This document shows, piece by piece, positions 1-9,753 of a stretch of 64,000 nucleotides of DNA. The stretch covers positions 1 through 64,000 of the forward strand of contig JAOXFI010000013.1 of assembly GCA_029232285.1 (NCBI GenBank). The letters run 5' to 3'. The stretch is from Agmasoma carcini (nom. nud.) (Eukaryota; Microsporidia; Thelohaniidae). The notes beneath the pieces were generated by a model. That model had not been told where the DNA came from. It worked only from the letters and a program-made list of their open reading frames with translations, and did no database searches. The number at the start of each line of letters is the position of its first letter. The stretch's first letter is position 1. Made by a program: the position numbers and the translations under genes.

Positions 1-120
1 TAGAATAGAATAGAATAGAATAGAATAGAATAGAATAGAATAGAATAGAATAGAATAGAATAGAATAGAATAGAATAGAATATAATATAATATAATATAA
101 TATAATATAATATAATAGAA
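1..120. repeat. TAGAA pentanucleotide microsatellite
   Basis: The window opens inside a perfect tandem array of TAGAA that changes to TATAA units over the last 40 or so bases. The array is cut by the window edge, so its full length is unknown. It does not look like a telomere repeat, having no G-rich unit. Confidence 0.95.
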
Positions 121-1300
121 GTGATTTAAATTAACTTAATAAAGTAGTATTAATTAGAAAATAAACATATTTATTTTCTTTTTTATAATAGTGCTGTTTC
201 AGTAAAAAATTATTTGAGAACGAATAGCTTTATAGCATATATGATTACAATAAAAAATATGCAATTAACTTATAGGGGTTTTAAAATATAATTTATATTT
301 GTTTCAGTCACGATTCCAATATTTTTAAAAATATAATAAATTTGATTTTTAATTAATACAATAAACCCTTTAAACATACATCGCAAATATAAGCATTTAT
401 CTCCCCAAACTAAATTCAATTAAGTTCTTTATTTTAAGAATTATAATATAATCAGATGAGCCCTTTTAATAATGTATATGACACTATCCATAATGGAAAC
501 GAATCAAAAATGTGTTTTTGAAGCACACAGCTTTAAGACTAATAAGATAAGTCTGAATATCTTTTCATATTTAGGCTTTATCATTGACTCTATGATGTAT
601 CATAACATTTTTGGTCTATATGATAGGGCAAAAACACGAGTTGATCATAGCTATGAGTTATTTCATGGTCACAGATTGTTTGTGTATAAGACAAACGCTT
701 TAAAATCATCGTTTCTGTGTTCCTAAGGGAGAGACTATTGTATTCTGTTTCATAGTATAATGAAACTCTCTTAAGCACATATAGACAGCGCTATGAAATA
801 CTTAAAACTTGAATTTTTACAAAAAAAGAAAATAATTTTGATCAACCCAACTTCTCGCTTGTTTTTTTTAATCTGAATCGATCTCAGACTTAGAGTCATC
901 AATCCGTTTTTAAAATTATTTGGTGCGGCTTTTGATAGTTATTGAATTCTTTTACGATAGACCATTATTTTTATTCAATGGCCTTTGAAATATATTTGAC
1001 TGACAATTCCTGCTTGATTTTATCTAATATTTTTACAAACTAACATAGTTTCTCTTGACCATATGGGTTTGAAATAATAAAAAATTATTAGAATTATGGT
1101 TGCAACAAGTGAAAAATAGATCTTAAAACTCTATAAATTTATATTTTAATTGATTTTTAATATTTTTGTACATATTAAAAGAATTCGGGTATTATATGTA
1201 TTTTATAACCAAATAACAACAAATTTTATTGTCGTAATATTAGTTGTCCGTTTTTTGACTTATATTGAGGTAGACGGGCAAAAATTTCTATTATATTAGT
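121..1300. other. Gene-free AT-rich stretch
   Basis: No convincing gene is visible. Open frames on both strands at about 470-780 overlap each other, match no family I know, and lack the AAAATTTTT block seen before most real starts here. The + strand one does have a CCC run about 10 bases before its ATG, so a small orphan gene cannot be fully excluded. Confidence 0.5.
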
Positions 1301-1308
1301 GTGTATTT

Positions 1309-1462
1309 ATTATGATATATAAACTATTTGATATATAATATATTTGATATATAATATGTTTGATATATAATATATTTGATATATAATATGTTTGATATAT
1401 AATATGTTTGATATATAATATGTTTGATATATAATATATTTGATATATATACTATTTGATAT
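1309..1462. repeat. 16-bp minisatellite (TTTGATATATAATATR)
   Basis: About nine near-perfect tandem copies of a 16-bp unit TTTGATATATAATATG/A are seen. Neighbouring copies differ mainly at the last base. Confidence 0.9.
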
Positions 1463-1999
1463 TTTAATTTTAGCTACCAATTATATGATTTTTTTATTGG
1501 GACACTATAAACTTAAATGAATTCTTATAATTTATAAAATATTTTATTGATGTTTGTGTTTCTTCTCCCATTTTATATTGAACCTCTAAAGGTGTTGCGG
1601 GTCCGTGACTAATAATATCGATACATGATCAACTGTATTGACCTTAGGCGTTATGAAGAGCATAATAAAGGATTTAAGTGATTATAGATTGTCATACAAA
1701 TATGCAAGGGGTATCTAACAGGTATTGAGGTATCAGAAAAACTCAGACTTGTTTTTATTTATTATAGCAAAGAAATTTTGGAATTCAGCCATATTCTCTT
1801 TATTATATGAATTCTTAGTTCATCAAATATACAATAGAAAAAGCCAGGGACAGATAGAAAGGCTTAATCATACACTTTAAAAAAGTTCCGAATTCTCAAA
1901 AATATTTAATTTGATTATTAAACCACTTCTCACAGAGCAATCTTTAAATTTTAATTGTTTCATAAGCATCCTGGTTTTAACATAATCAATGAAGAAATA

Positions 2000-2290
2000 A
2001 ACTGTGAAAACTCGTTTGAATAATAATCTATTCGACAGTTCTAGTATAGATCATGACATAGAAGTTGAAAAAGACTTTATCACTTATAGTACGCAAAGAA
2101 GTTCAACTGGGCGATCTTGTTTTATCAAAGGACAATACTCGTTTAATATAATGATTCTTTGAATCATTGACGTACTAAGATAGCAAGATTTTAGATCTTC
2201 ATAATAAGAATATAAAAAATAAAATAAACATTATTATCAAGCGGTTTTAGTTGAAATATTATGAAGGTGTAAGGGATAGTCTCATAATAC
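2000..2290 (+). pseudogene. Possible retrotransposon integrase C-terminal relic
   Basis: Around 2095-2150 the + strand reads EVQLGDLVLSKDNTRLI and then a stop. This resembles the GDLVL element at the C-terminal end of Ty3/gypsy-type integrases. A shifted frame continues with IIDVLR-like residues, also seen in that region of such polyproteins. Stops and frameshifts are everywhere and no protease, reverse transcriptase or LTR was recognised nearby. This is a weak, motif-level call that could be chance. Confidence 0.3.
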
Positions 2291-2640
2291 CACAATAAAT
2301 ATCAATATTTTATAAATTTTAATACAGTATTTTTTCTCTAGAACTTTCGTCAATTTCAATCTTTAATTATAAATTACAATAAGAATAAAAGTAGATTAGT
2401 AGTAAAATTTAAATATTAAAGTGCTTTATTCACAATAATAAACTGTTGATTAAAATGCTTATAACAAATATAGGTATATTTGATGATTGAATTGAATTAA
2501 TAAGAATAAGATTTCTAATCAATACTACTTTGTGTTTTTAATAGTTTTCTCTTAACTAAACTCATATATTCAATCTTTAAACAATAATTAATAGATCAAT
2601 GGGTTATCATATAACAATTAAAATAATTTATAGAAATATA

Positions 2641-2902
2641 TATAAAAGCCATCACAAACAAAAATAAAAAGCCATTACTAACATATAAATTATCATTACT
2701 AACATATATATATAAAAGCCATCACAAACATATATATATAAAAGCCATCACAAACATATATATATAAAAGCCATTACTAACATATAAATTATCATTACTA
2801 ACATATATATATAAAAGCCATTACTAACATATATATATAATGTATCACTAAAATTTAACATTATATAAAATATATATATAAAAGCCATTACTAACATAAT
2901 CA
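2641..2902. repeat. Minisatellite with ATATATATAAAAGCCAT unit
   Basis: Tandem, slightly variable units of roughly 26-28 bp alternate ATATATATATAAAAGCCATC and ACAAAC or ACTAAC. The array runs right up to the stop codon of the Doa10-like gene, so it would form that gene's 3' untranslated region or terminator region. Confidence 0.85.
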
Positions 2903-5026
2903 TCATTTATTTTCTTCATTATAATTCTCTACAATCTTTCTCTCAACAAAAAAGTAATCAGAAAGTCTTTCACTTAAATTACCACTTAAGTAATTCTTAA
3001 ATAAATAATAAATACCAAATGCAGCTGAATACAAAGATAATATTGAAAGCATCGCTGTTTGATTTACAACTCTAAATATAAGAAAATTAGCCACCAAAGC
3101 CAAGGTAAACATAGCACACGCACTTGATGAATCAACAGTAGGTAAACTAGCAAAGAAATAAGATATAACTGCAGAATAGAAATAAGAAAAACAATTAGAC
3201 ACCACAAGAATTTCAGTAAACCTAACAACATCATCACCATACATTTCATAGAAAGCTATCATAGCCACAATTAGAGTAACAACAGTGTTTGAATAGATTC
3301 TGATAAAGTAATCAATTTTCTCATTATTGTTATTTGATATTAAGTAAAAGAAAAGGAAGGATAAGAACCCCTTGTGGATGAAAGGGAATACAAGTGATGT
3401 TATGATAGATGAAATACTAAAAAATAATCTCAATACATTATATAATAGCACATTTAAACCCACAAATAGAACATAATTAAGCAATGATGCAAACTTAGGA
3501 ACCTCAAAGACTGAGAAATACTCCTCATGCTCATATCCCATATATCTCATAATTTGATCTCTAGTAATTTTGTTTTTGTTTATATATTTTATTTTGGCCT
3601 GCTGACCTTTAGAAACACAATTTCTATTTGGCATCAATTTAAGATTTGAAAATTTTCTAATTTTGGTGTTAAAGTAATAATTCTGAAGGTTAAAGACATA
3701 AGAATATCCTTTTATGATCGGAGACACAAAATAGACGAACTTATCAACTAAATCACCTATTTTTGTTAAGATAAGAGTGATAATCTTAAATAAAATACAT
3801 CTTTCCTTAATTGAGTATTGTCTGGTGATATCAAACAAATCAACAAAGTAAGAGCACCACATCCAAAGAACAGCAGATTTAATAATAATACTCTTATAGT
3901 ACGTAAATGAATTGATATTTAACAAGTAATTGACATATGATCTAAAATTCTTCTTAAATGGGAGATAAAGAAGACCATTCCTAAAATATTTTCTAAACTT
4001 TTTAAAGGCCTTTTCATACACAACATGTAGGGCAATCACAATTAATGAATTAGCTACAAAATCACCATTTGTTAAAAGTGCAACAGTTAACATAAAAAAT
4101 AATGGACATACAATTATAAATGTATACATTCTAGCTGAATGATATAAAATATATAATCTATTGGTCATATTTTTAAAGGGATACAATATCATAATACATA
4201 AAGTACTGATTAGGAATGTAATCAGTACAAATTTATATAGGAAATTGCTTAGAGTAAAATAGGTAATAGAGAGATCAGATAAATATCTAAGGAGGGGGGA
4301 TATAGAGAGTCCACAGACGTTAATCACAGCAGTGGACGAATACTTCTGAATATATTCAAGGCAAAAGTGCACTACAGGAGAAAGATTATGAATCATTACC
4401 ATAATTGTTGAAAAGATGAAATATTTTGGGAGATTTAAGAAATCTTGAATTATCTGTGTGAATTTAAAAGAAACGAAATGAAAATCCCTTTCCACATATA
4501 TACCATAACTAGGTAATGGATTATTAATGTTATCTTGATGATATTCTTCGCTAGAATCATCAGAATCCACATCATTTTGATTTTGATCAAACTCATCAAG
4601 AAGATCACGAGAAGCACTCATAACACTCTTCATATAGTTAAAAAATAAAGTATTTAGAAGTGAAAATACAATCATCAACAGTGATATGAATAACTTACTA
4701 ACTATGTTGTCTGTGAAAGTGATAAATATGTAATTTACAAGGAACACGAAGAAGACCTTTAAAGAAATGTAAAATAACTTTGAGAGGGTGTAAAGGATTT
4801 GGAGTAGTTTCATAGCAATTACCTTGTATTTTGAATCATTTGAATAAATCTTAACCATTGTGAACCTATGTTTACAGATATCACAGTGCTCAGCCTCTGA
4901 TAAGGACAGCCACTCATACAAACAGTTAGCGCAGACATACTTTAGTGATCCTTTGCATTTACAAGGAGATACAGCTTCATCCACCTGGTCTTGACATATT
5001 CTACATATTATAGAAGTACTAGACAT
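2903..5026 (-). CDS. DOA10: Doa10/MARCH6-like RING-CH membrane E3 ubiquitin ligase
   Basis: This is a predicted ER or inner-nuclear-membrane ubiquitin ligase, in which the RING recruits an E2 to ubiquitinate misfolded or short-lived proteins (ERAD). The 707-residue protein starts with a RING-CH-like domain (about residues 8-55: C8, C11, C22, C24, C35, C48, C51, with GSLKYV before the fifth ligand). Many hydrophobic segments follow from about residue 70 to 690, as expected for a polytopic ligase. Yeast Doa10 is far longer, so this would be a reduced form. An acidic spacer (about 142-165) lies between early membrane segments. The normal RING-CH histidine position is Cys32 (TGC in the DNA). The ATG follows GCAAAATTTTTTTCC, the local start signal. 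Other membrane MARCH-type ligases are possible; the RING plus multi-span layout is clear, the Doa10 name less so. Confidence 0.72.
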   Translation of the reverse strand: MSSTSIICRICQDQVDEAVSPCKCKGSLKYVCANCLYEWLSLSEAEHCDICKHRFTMVKIYSNDSKYKVIAMKLLQILYTLSKLFYISLKVFFVFLVNYIFITFTDNIVSKLFISLLMIVFSLLNTLFFNYMKSVMSASRDLLDEFDQNQNDVDSDDSSEEYHQDNINNPLPSYGIYVERDFHFVSFKFTQIIQDFLNLPKYFIFSTIMVMIHNLSPVVHFCLEYIQKYSSTAVINVCGLSISPLLRYLSDLSITYFTLSNFLYKFVLITFLISTLCIMILYPFKNMTNRLYILYHSARMYTFIIVCPLFFMLTVALLTNGDFVANSLIVIALHVVYEKAFKKFRKYFRNGLLYLPFKKNFRSYVNYLLNINSFTYYKSIIIKSAVLWMWCSYFVDLFDITRQYSIKERCILFKIITLILTKIGDLVDKFVYFVSPIIKGYSYVFNLQNYYFNTKIRKFSNLKLMPNRNCVSKGQQAKIKYINKNKITRDQIMRYMGYEHEEYFSVFEVPKFASLLNYVLFVGLNVLLYNVLRLFFSISSIITSLVFPFIHKGFLSFLFFYLISNNNNEKIDYFIRIYSNTVVTLIVAMIAFYEMYGDDVVRFTEILVVSNCFSYFYSAVISYFFASLPTVDSSSACAMFTLALVANFLIFRVVNQTAMLSILSLYSAAFGIYYLFKNYLSGNLSERLSDYFFVERKIVENYNEENK

Positions 5027-5898
5027 GGAAAAAAATTTTGCAAAAATGTAAAAAGAGTGATATTTTTGTTTATAAAAATAAATAAAATGTAAATAATTGT
5101 TGTATTTAATGATAAGAAAGGTTTTGTGATATTTATAGATGAAAATACGACGTTTTTAGGCTTTTAAGCCTTGTTTTATTTATTATTAACTTTATCAGAA
5201 TGATTGTTAAATGGAAGTGTAAAATTATTAACTTATAATGACATATCACAAACAAAGACAATGATTTACTATGAAATAATAATTATTAAAACATAGCCAT
5301 ATAAGACACTAAACAAAGATCATGTCAAATATAATTGAAATGTTTTATTTTGAAAAAAAAATATAAGAAATATGTTTGTAATTGGATGGAGAAGCCCTAT
5401 AAGTTATTTGAACACGATTTGATGTTAAAAACTGGTGATTTTAGCTTTAAAGGTTGATTATATCATTTTAATCAATTAATAAATCAAAAATGGTGTTGAT
5501 ATTTTAAAAAATATAAATAAAATTATTGGTGTGGTTTTTATATTATAAATAAACTATTTTTACCTTTATAATTTATATGTAAAGTTGGTAAATATCAATG
5601 AAACAAGTTTATAGATGGTGTAGTATTTAAATAACAAGCGTATGAATGCAGAATTATAAATAAAAAACTCATTTATAATTGATTTGACAAATATTATATT
5701 CATTTTAAGTCATACACCATTTTTAGTAATAATAAACCTATCACATATCAAAAATAATATTAAACAATGATAAAAACACCTTCACTCATTCAACCATCAT
5801 CACCTCCAATAATAAACATATTCAGACATATTTAATATATTATAAATAATCAATTGTCCTTTATTTCAAAATATAAAAATTTTTTACTTCTCTCCTTT
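5027..5898. other. Divergent-gene intergenic region
   Basis: This is the spacer between the divergently transcribed Doa10-like and tRNase Z genes, so it must hold both promoters. It is AT-rich with no open frame I believe. AAAATTTTTTTCC lies directly before the Doa10-like start. Confidence 0.5.
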
Positions 5899-7533
5899 AT
5901 GATAGTCAACATCAAAATTCTTAGTACTGTCTCTGGAAAGTCTCTAATACTTCAAGTTGAAGACCAATACTATTGCTTTAACGTATTTGAAGGATTCCAG
6001 AGATACTGCATTGAAGAATCTATGAGTTTGTGCAAAATCACTAACTTTTTCTTACCTTTTGATACGTGCATACCCCCACTAGTTGGAATTTATCTAACAA
6101 TCAGTGATGCTGGTAAAAACCTTATGAATATCAACTGCTGTTCTGAAATAGCCCATAAATGGAAAAATGTTAAAAATTTCGCAGTCAGAGACAAAACCAA
6201 AGTCAAATTCAACAATTCAGACTATAAAGATTCTAAAATATCAGTTCAAAATATAAATTCAAATTTTCTTATTAATTTTAATAAAATTAAAGGCAAATTA
6301 AACCCAGAACTTGTTCCTAAAATTATACCTAGAAGAATGTATAAGCGACTTATAGAAGATCATGTTGTTGTTGATGGTGTTAAATATTATGGAAAGGACT
6401 TTTGTGATGAGGATGTACAAATAGATCCAATTTATATTGTATTTAATTCAGATAAGGCATGTGTTGAAGCTAATTGGAGTGTGTATTATTGTGATACCCC
6501 TAATAATATCACATCTAGCCAATCTTACTATATTTCTGATAATTATAATGTTGAATATAAAGATTTATATAATTTACAGCTAGAAAATAACAAAATTTCT
6601 TCAAATTATCTTTTACCTTTTTCTATTAAAAAAGAAACAAATATTGATTCACATTATGTACTCAATAGTGGTGATAAATTGGTCTTCCATCGAGAGGAGG
6701 GCTTCGAATTGGAAGAATCTGAATATAAAGAGTATACATCTGGTAAAAATGAGATAATTAAGCCTTCTCTATTATTTTTAGGTACAGGATGTGCAATTCC
6801 ATCAAAACTGAGAAATGTATCAGCAATTATGTACCATTTAGAGAATTCATTAATTCTTTTAGACTGTGGAGAAGACACCCTTAGTCAAATCATAAGGGTC
6901 TATGGAAATTATGAATGTTTGAATGATTTAAAGGTTATATATCTTAGTCATTCACATGCTGATCATGTATTAGGTATAATTAACATACTAAAGTATATAA
7001 AACATACAGTTAAGGTTGTAGGTCCATCATCCCTAAAAGATTTTATTTCAGATTTTTGTTCAAACTTTGAATATTATGAAACGGATAAAGCAAAGAGTTT
7101 AGAATATAAATTTTATAAAGAATTAACAACAAATGGTATGTCAGATATGATTATGGATGATTATATGTTGAAATATGACTTTGGTGATATAAATATACGT
7201 ATATGTGGGTGTCTTCATAATTTAGATTCAACTTCAGTATCTATTAATGGTCAAGTTAGTTACTCTGGTGATTCAACACCATCACCTTTGTTTCTTAAAA
7301 TGTCTAAAAAACATAAAATAATGATTCATGAGTGTACCTTTAGCGATGTGCATATGAATCAAGCAATAAAAACCAACCATTCCACATTAAGTCAAGCCAT
7401 CGAGCTATTTAAGTGCAGTGGATCAGAAAAATTGATTCTTACACATTTTTCTCAAAGAAAGAGAGATAAAGAAAAGGAAATGGCTGAATATATTTTCGTA
7501 GAAGACTTTTTTAGATATTCACTTAAGGATTAA
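5899..7533 (+). CDS. TRZ1: tRNase Z (tRNA 3' processing endonuclease)
   Basis: This is a zinc-dependent endonuclease that removes the 3' trailer of pre-tRNAs before CCA addition. I start it at the ATG at 5899 (544 residues); the frame is open upstream only from a TTG. The N-terminal half looks like the degenerate metallo-beta-lactamase domain of long-form tRNase Z (it begins ILQVEDQYYCFNVFEGFQRY). The C-terminal half is catalytic: LFLGTGCAIPSKLRN (substrate loop, near 292-306), LSHSHADH with H351, H353, D355 and H356 as metal ligands, then SGDSTPS, HECTF and LTHFSQR. The protein is shorter than yeast Trz1, which fits a reduced genome. The next + gene starts about 500 bases downstream, and a dispersed repeat lies between them. 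Confidence 0.88.
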   Translation: MIVNIKILSTVSGKSLILQVEDQYYCFNVFEGFQRYCIEESMSLCKITNFFLPFDTCIPPLVGIYLTISDAGKNLMNINCCSEIAHKWKNVKNFAVRDKTKVKFNNSDYKDSKISVQNINSNFLINFNKIKGKLNPELVPKIIPRRMYKRLIEDHVVVDGVKYYGKDFCDEDVQIDPIYIVFNSDKACVEANWSVYYCDTPNNITSSQSYYISDNYNVEYKDLYNLQLENNKISSNYLLPFSIKKETNIDSHYVLNSGDKLVFHREEGFELEESEYKEYTSGKNEIIKPSLLFLGTGCAIPSKLRNVSAIMYHLENSLILLDCGEDTLSQIIRVYGNYECLNDLKVIYLSHSHADHVLGIINILKYIKHTVKVVGPSSLKDFISDFCSNFEYYETDKAKSLEYKFYKELTTNGMSDMIMDDYMLKYDFGDINIRICGCLHNLDSTSVSINGQVSYSGDSTPSPLFLKMSKKHKIMIHECTFSDVHMNQAIKTNHSTLSQAIELFKCSGSEKLILTHFSQRKRDKEKEMAEYIFVEDFFRYSLKD

Positions 7534-7564
7534 TAAAAATATTATATTTCAATTAATTTTATAT

Positions 7565-7860
7565 ATTTTTTTCGGCCTTGCTAAGGGTGTAACGTTGTAA
7601 ACAAAAGCTAATTGGACTATAACTGAATAATAGCAGGGGTTAAAACACAGGAGGTATACAAATAACATTCTTCACCCTAACTAATGATAGATAGACACCC
7701 TTTCTTATTGGTTAAGAAGACCATTTTGTGATATCAAAGATATTATATGAGCTGCAATTGCATCTTATGGCTTAAGAGGGGCGAGTTCTAAATTTACTAT
7801 CAATTTAAAAAGCGATAAGTGTATAATTGTTACATTCGATATCCATTTTTAAGTATTGAA
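7565..7860 (-). repeat. Dispersed repeat family R1, copy 1
   Basis: The reverse strand contains blocks shared with five other places: ATGCAATTGCAGCT, AAGAAAGGGTGTCTATCTATCA, AGGGTGAAGAATGTTAT, TTTTAACCCCTG and TATAGTCCAATTAGC. It lies just after tRNase Z. No coding capacity is visible. The outer edges are approximate. Confidence 0.7.
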
Positions 7861-8039
7861 TCTTATATTGATGTATCGTTTTTTTCAATTTAATAATATT
7901 TAATTTTTATGGTAAATGTGAAAAAGTCAAGAGGCTTTCAATCACAATTAATTTTCATTTTTAAATGTAATTATATTAGCTATAATAAATCAAAATAAAA
8001 AAATTAAGAATAATTCAATTTTATCTTAAAATAAAAAAA

Positions 8040-9194
8040 ATGTTTATCAACGACCCTTTCATTGTGTTTCAGACTGACAAATCATTTCTTTACTCAGTTT
8101 TGTTTCTATTTTATTTTACTTCAAATTTATTTATCCAAATGGTCACATCCTCATCCCCAAGAAAAATGTATGAAGAAAACGAGCTAAACGATTATAGTTC
8201 AGAAGATGAGATGGTAGATGACTTAGACATCGATGATGAACTTTCTTATAAGGATTATTGCAGTGACTCTTCATCTTATAGCTTAAGTGCCCAAATGGAT
8301 ACCAATCATTATGATGAAGACAATTCTGATACTTTATATGAAACCTCGGAAACTAATACTGAAAATAGTGAAATTTACAATAATATATTATCAAATGCAA
8401 CTGATTTTCTAAATAGGCTTGAGACTCACATGGCTGAAGCATTTAATCAAGATTCAGAAGTGAATTATTCATCTAGTGACGATGTAAATGGCTTTTTTAT
8501 TGATAATTCTGATTCTGTTGAAATACTTGATGAAAGCCTGTCTTCGGAACTTAATATTGAGATCAGCAGTGAAATAGAAGTTTTACAACAATTTGATGAA
8601 AGATTGGAACAAGGTGCCTTCTTGTCAACCTTTTTGTCATCACAGATGGAGCGTGCTGCTAACAATGATATTTCTGTACTTCATGCTAGGCGCCCTGTCT
8701 CTTTCTCGAATCCGGTAGTGACTGAAGATTTTATAGATCAATGTGGACAAATTTTAAATTTTTATATGGGAGGAAGATTAGATGTTGAAGCTATTCCGAC
8801 TGAAAATTTCTTTTCTGTGCTTACGATGATGACTGAAGAAGAAAAATGTTACTTTGTGAGCCATCTCTTTAGGACTGTGTATAGGAATTTGGTTAATAAT
8901 TTTGAAGGAATATTTGGTGAAATAGAAATAGAGAACTTTATGGTTCAACCAGTGCGTGGAATGACAAATTCTGAAATTGTAAAAAGATACAAATCTACGA
9001 AATATAAAGATTTGATTAGTAAAGAATATGAGTCTTGTGTGATATGTATTGGTGATTTTAGTCCTAGTTGTAACGTGATGACTATGGATTGTTATCATAT
9101 ATTTCATACTGCCTGTTTAAAAGACTGGCTTAAGAAGAGGGGTCTTTGTCCAATATGTCGGGGCTCTAAACATTTCAAAACAGAAAATAATTAA
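8040..9194 (+). CDS. Acidic RING-H2 finger protein, probable E3 ubiquitin ligase
   Basis: This is a predicted ubiquitin ligase of unknown substrate. Of 384 residues, about 34-200 are very rich in Asp, Glu and Ser (probably disordered). A mixed region follows, and a C-terminal RING-H2 ends the protein: ESCVICIGDF, then MDCYHIFHTACLKDWL and GLCPICRG, giving the C-x2-C, C-x-H-x2-H-x2-C, C-x2-C ligand pattern at about 333-375. With the first ATG (8040) the N-terminus has a hydrophobic stretch (about 17-33) that could be a signal or anchor. A second ATG at 8139 would remove it, and I cannot decide between them because neither has a clear C-run upstream. The layout is like the RNF126/RNF181 group, but the sequence outside the RING is unrecognised. 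Confidence 0.8.
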   Translation: MFINDPFIVFQTDKSFLYSVLFLFYFTSNLFIQMVTSSSPRKMYEENELNDYSSEDEMVDDLDIDDELSYKDYCSDSSSYSLSAQMDTNHYDEDNSDTLYETSETNTENSEIYNNILSNATDFLNRLETHMAEAFNQDSEVNYSSSDDVNGFFIDNSDSVEILDESLSSELNIEISSEIEVLQQFDERLEQGAFLSTFLSSQMERAANNDISVLHARRPVSFSNPVVTEDFIDQCGQILNFYMGGRLDVEAIPTENFFSVLTMMTEEEKCYFVSHLFRTVYRNLVNNFEGIFGEIEIENFMVQPVRGMTNSEIVKRYKSTKYKDLISKEYESCVICIGDFSPSCNVMTMDCYHIFHTACLKDWLKKRGLCPICRGSKHFKTENN

Positions 9195-9753
9195 TGTGAT
9201 TGCTGGTGTTTCTGATTCTGCAACATTTGACTGATGAAGGGGTGATGTAAAAAGCTGTAAATGTTAAAATACCTTCAAGGAATGGTTGTGCTGATTGTAG
9301 AGATTGATATTGTATTTTGTTGTATGAATTAGCTTTGTGGTCATTTATATATTAATATAGCCATATTGGAATGAATATTGATTTGATATTTATATTTTAA
9401 AATATTTTTTTTGATTATAATAACTTTTATATATATTGTTAGTTACGTGATTTAAATATATTGATATTATAAAATATAATTATTCATCTTTGCTTATCAC
9501 TTTCATACGATTATAATGTGATTTCTTTCACGTGATAATCTTTTTGTTATCACGTTAGACTTAATACATTTATTAATAAAAAATCACTAAATATCAAAAT
9601 AAATACATAGAACAACAAATAATATTATTTTAAAGTGTAATATCATCTTAAACCATATAATAATAACATTTTAATATACAAAATAACTTAAATCTTAACA
9701 ATTGCAATTTTTTTAACAAATATTTTATAAAAAAAATTATAAAAACAAACCAC
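9195..9753. other. Intergenic, AT-rich
   Basis: I see no gene. A short block around 9490-9555 has repeated ATCACGTGATAATC-like and TTATCACG words that form weak inverted repeats. The last 120 bases are the promoter region for the Sec6-like gene. Confidence 0.4.

Noticed and set aside
1..120. Possible telomere at the left edge
   Set aside because: TAGAA/TATAA units lack the G-rich strand of a telomere and the array joins ordinary AT-rich DNA; an internal microsatellite is simpler.
472..778. Overlapping 84- and 62-codon open frames on opposite strands
   Set aside because: They overlap each other, no family is recognised and no AAAATTTTT block precedes either; the CCC before the + frame alone is not enough.
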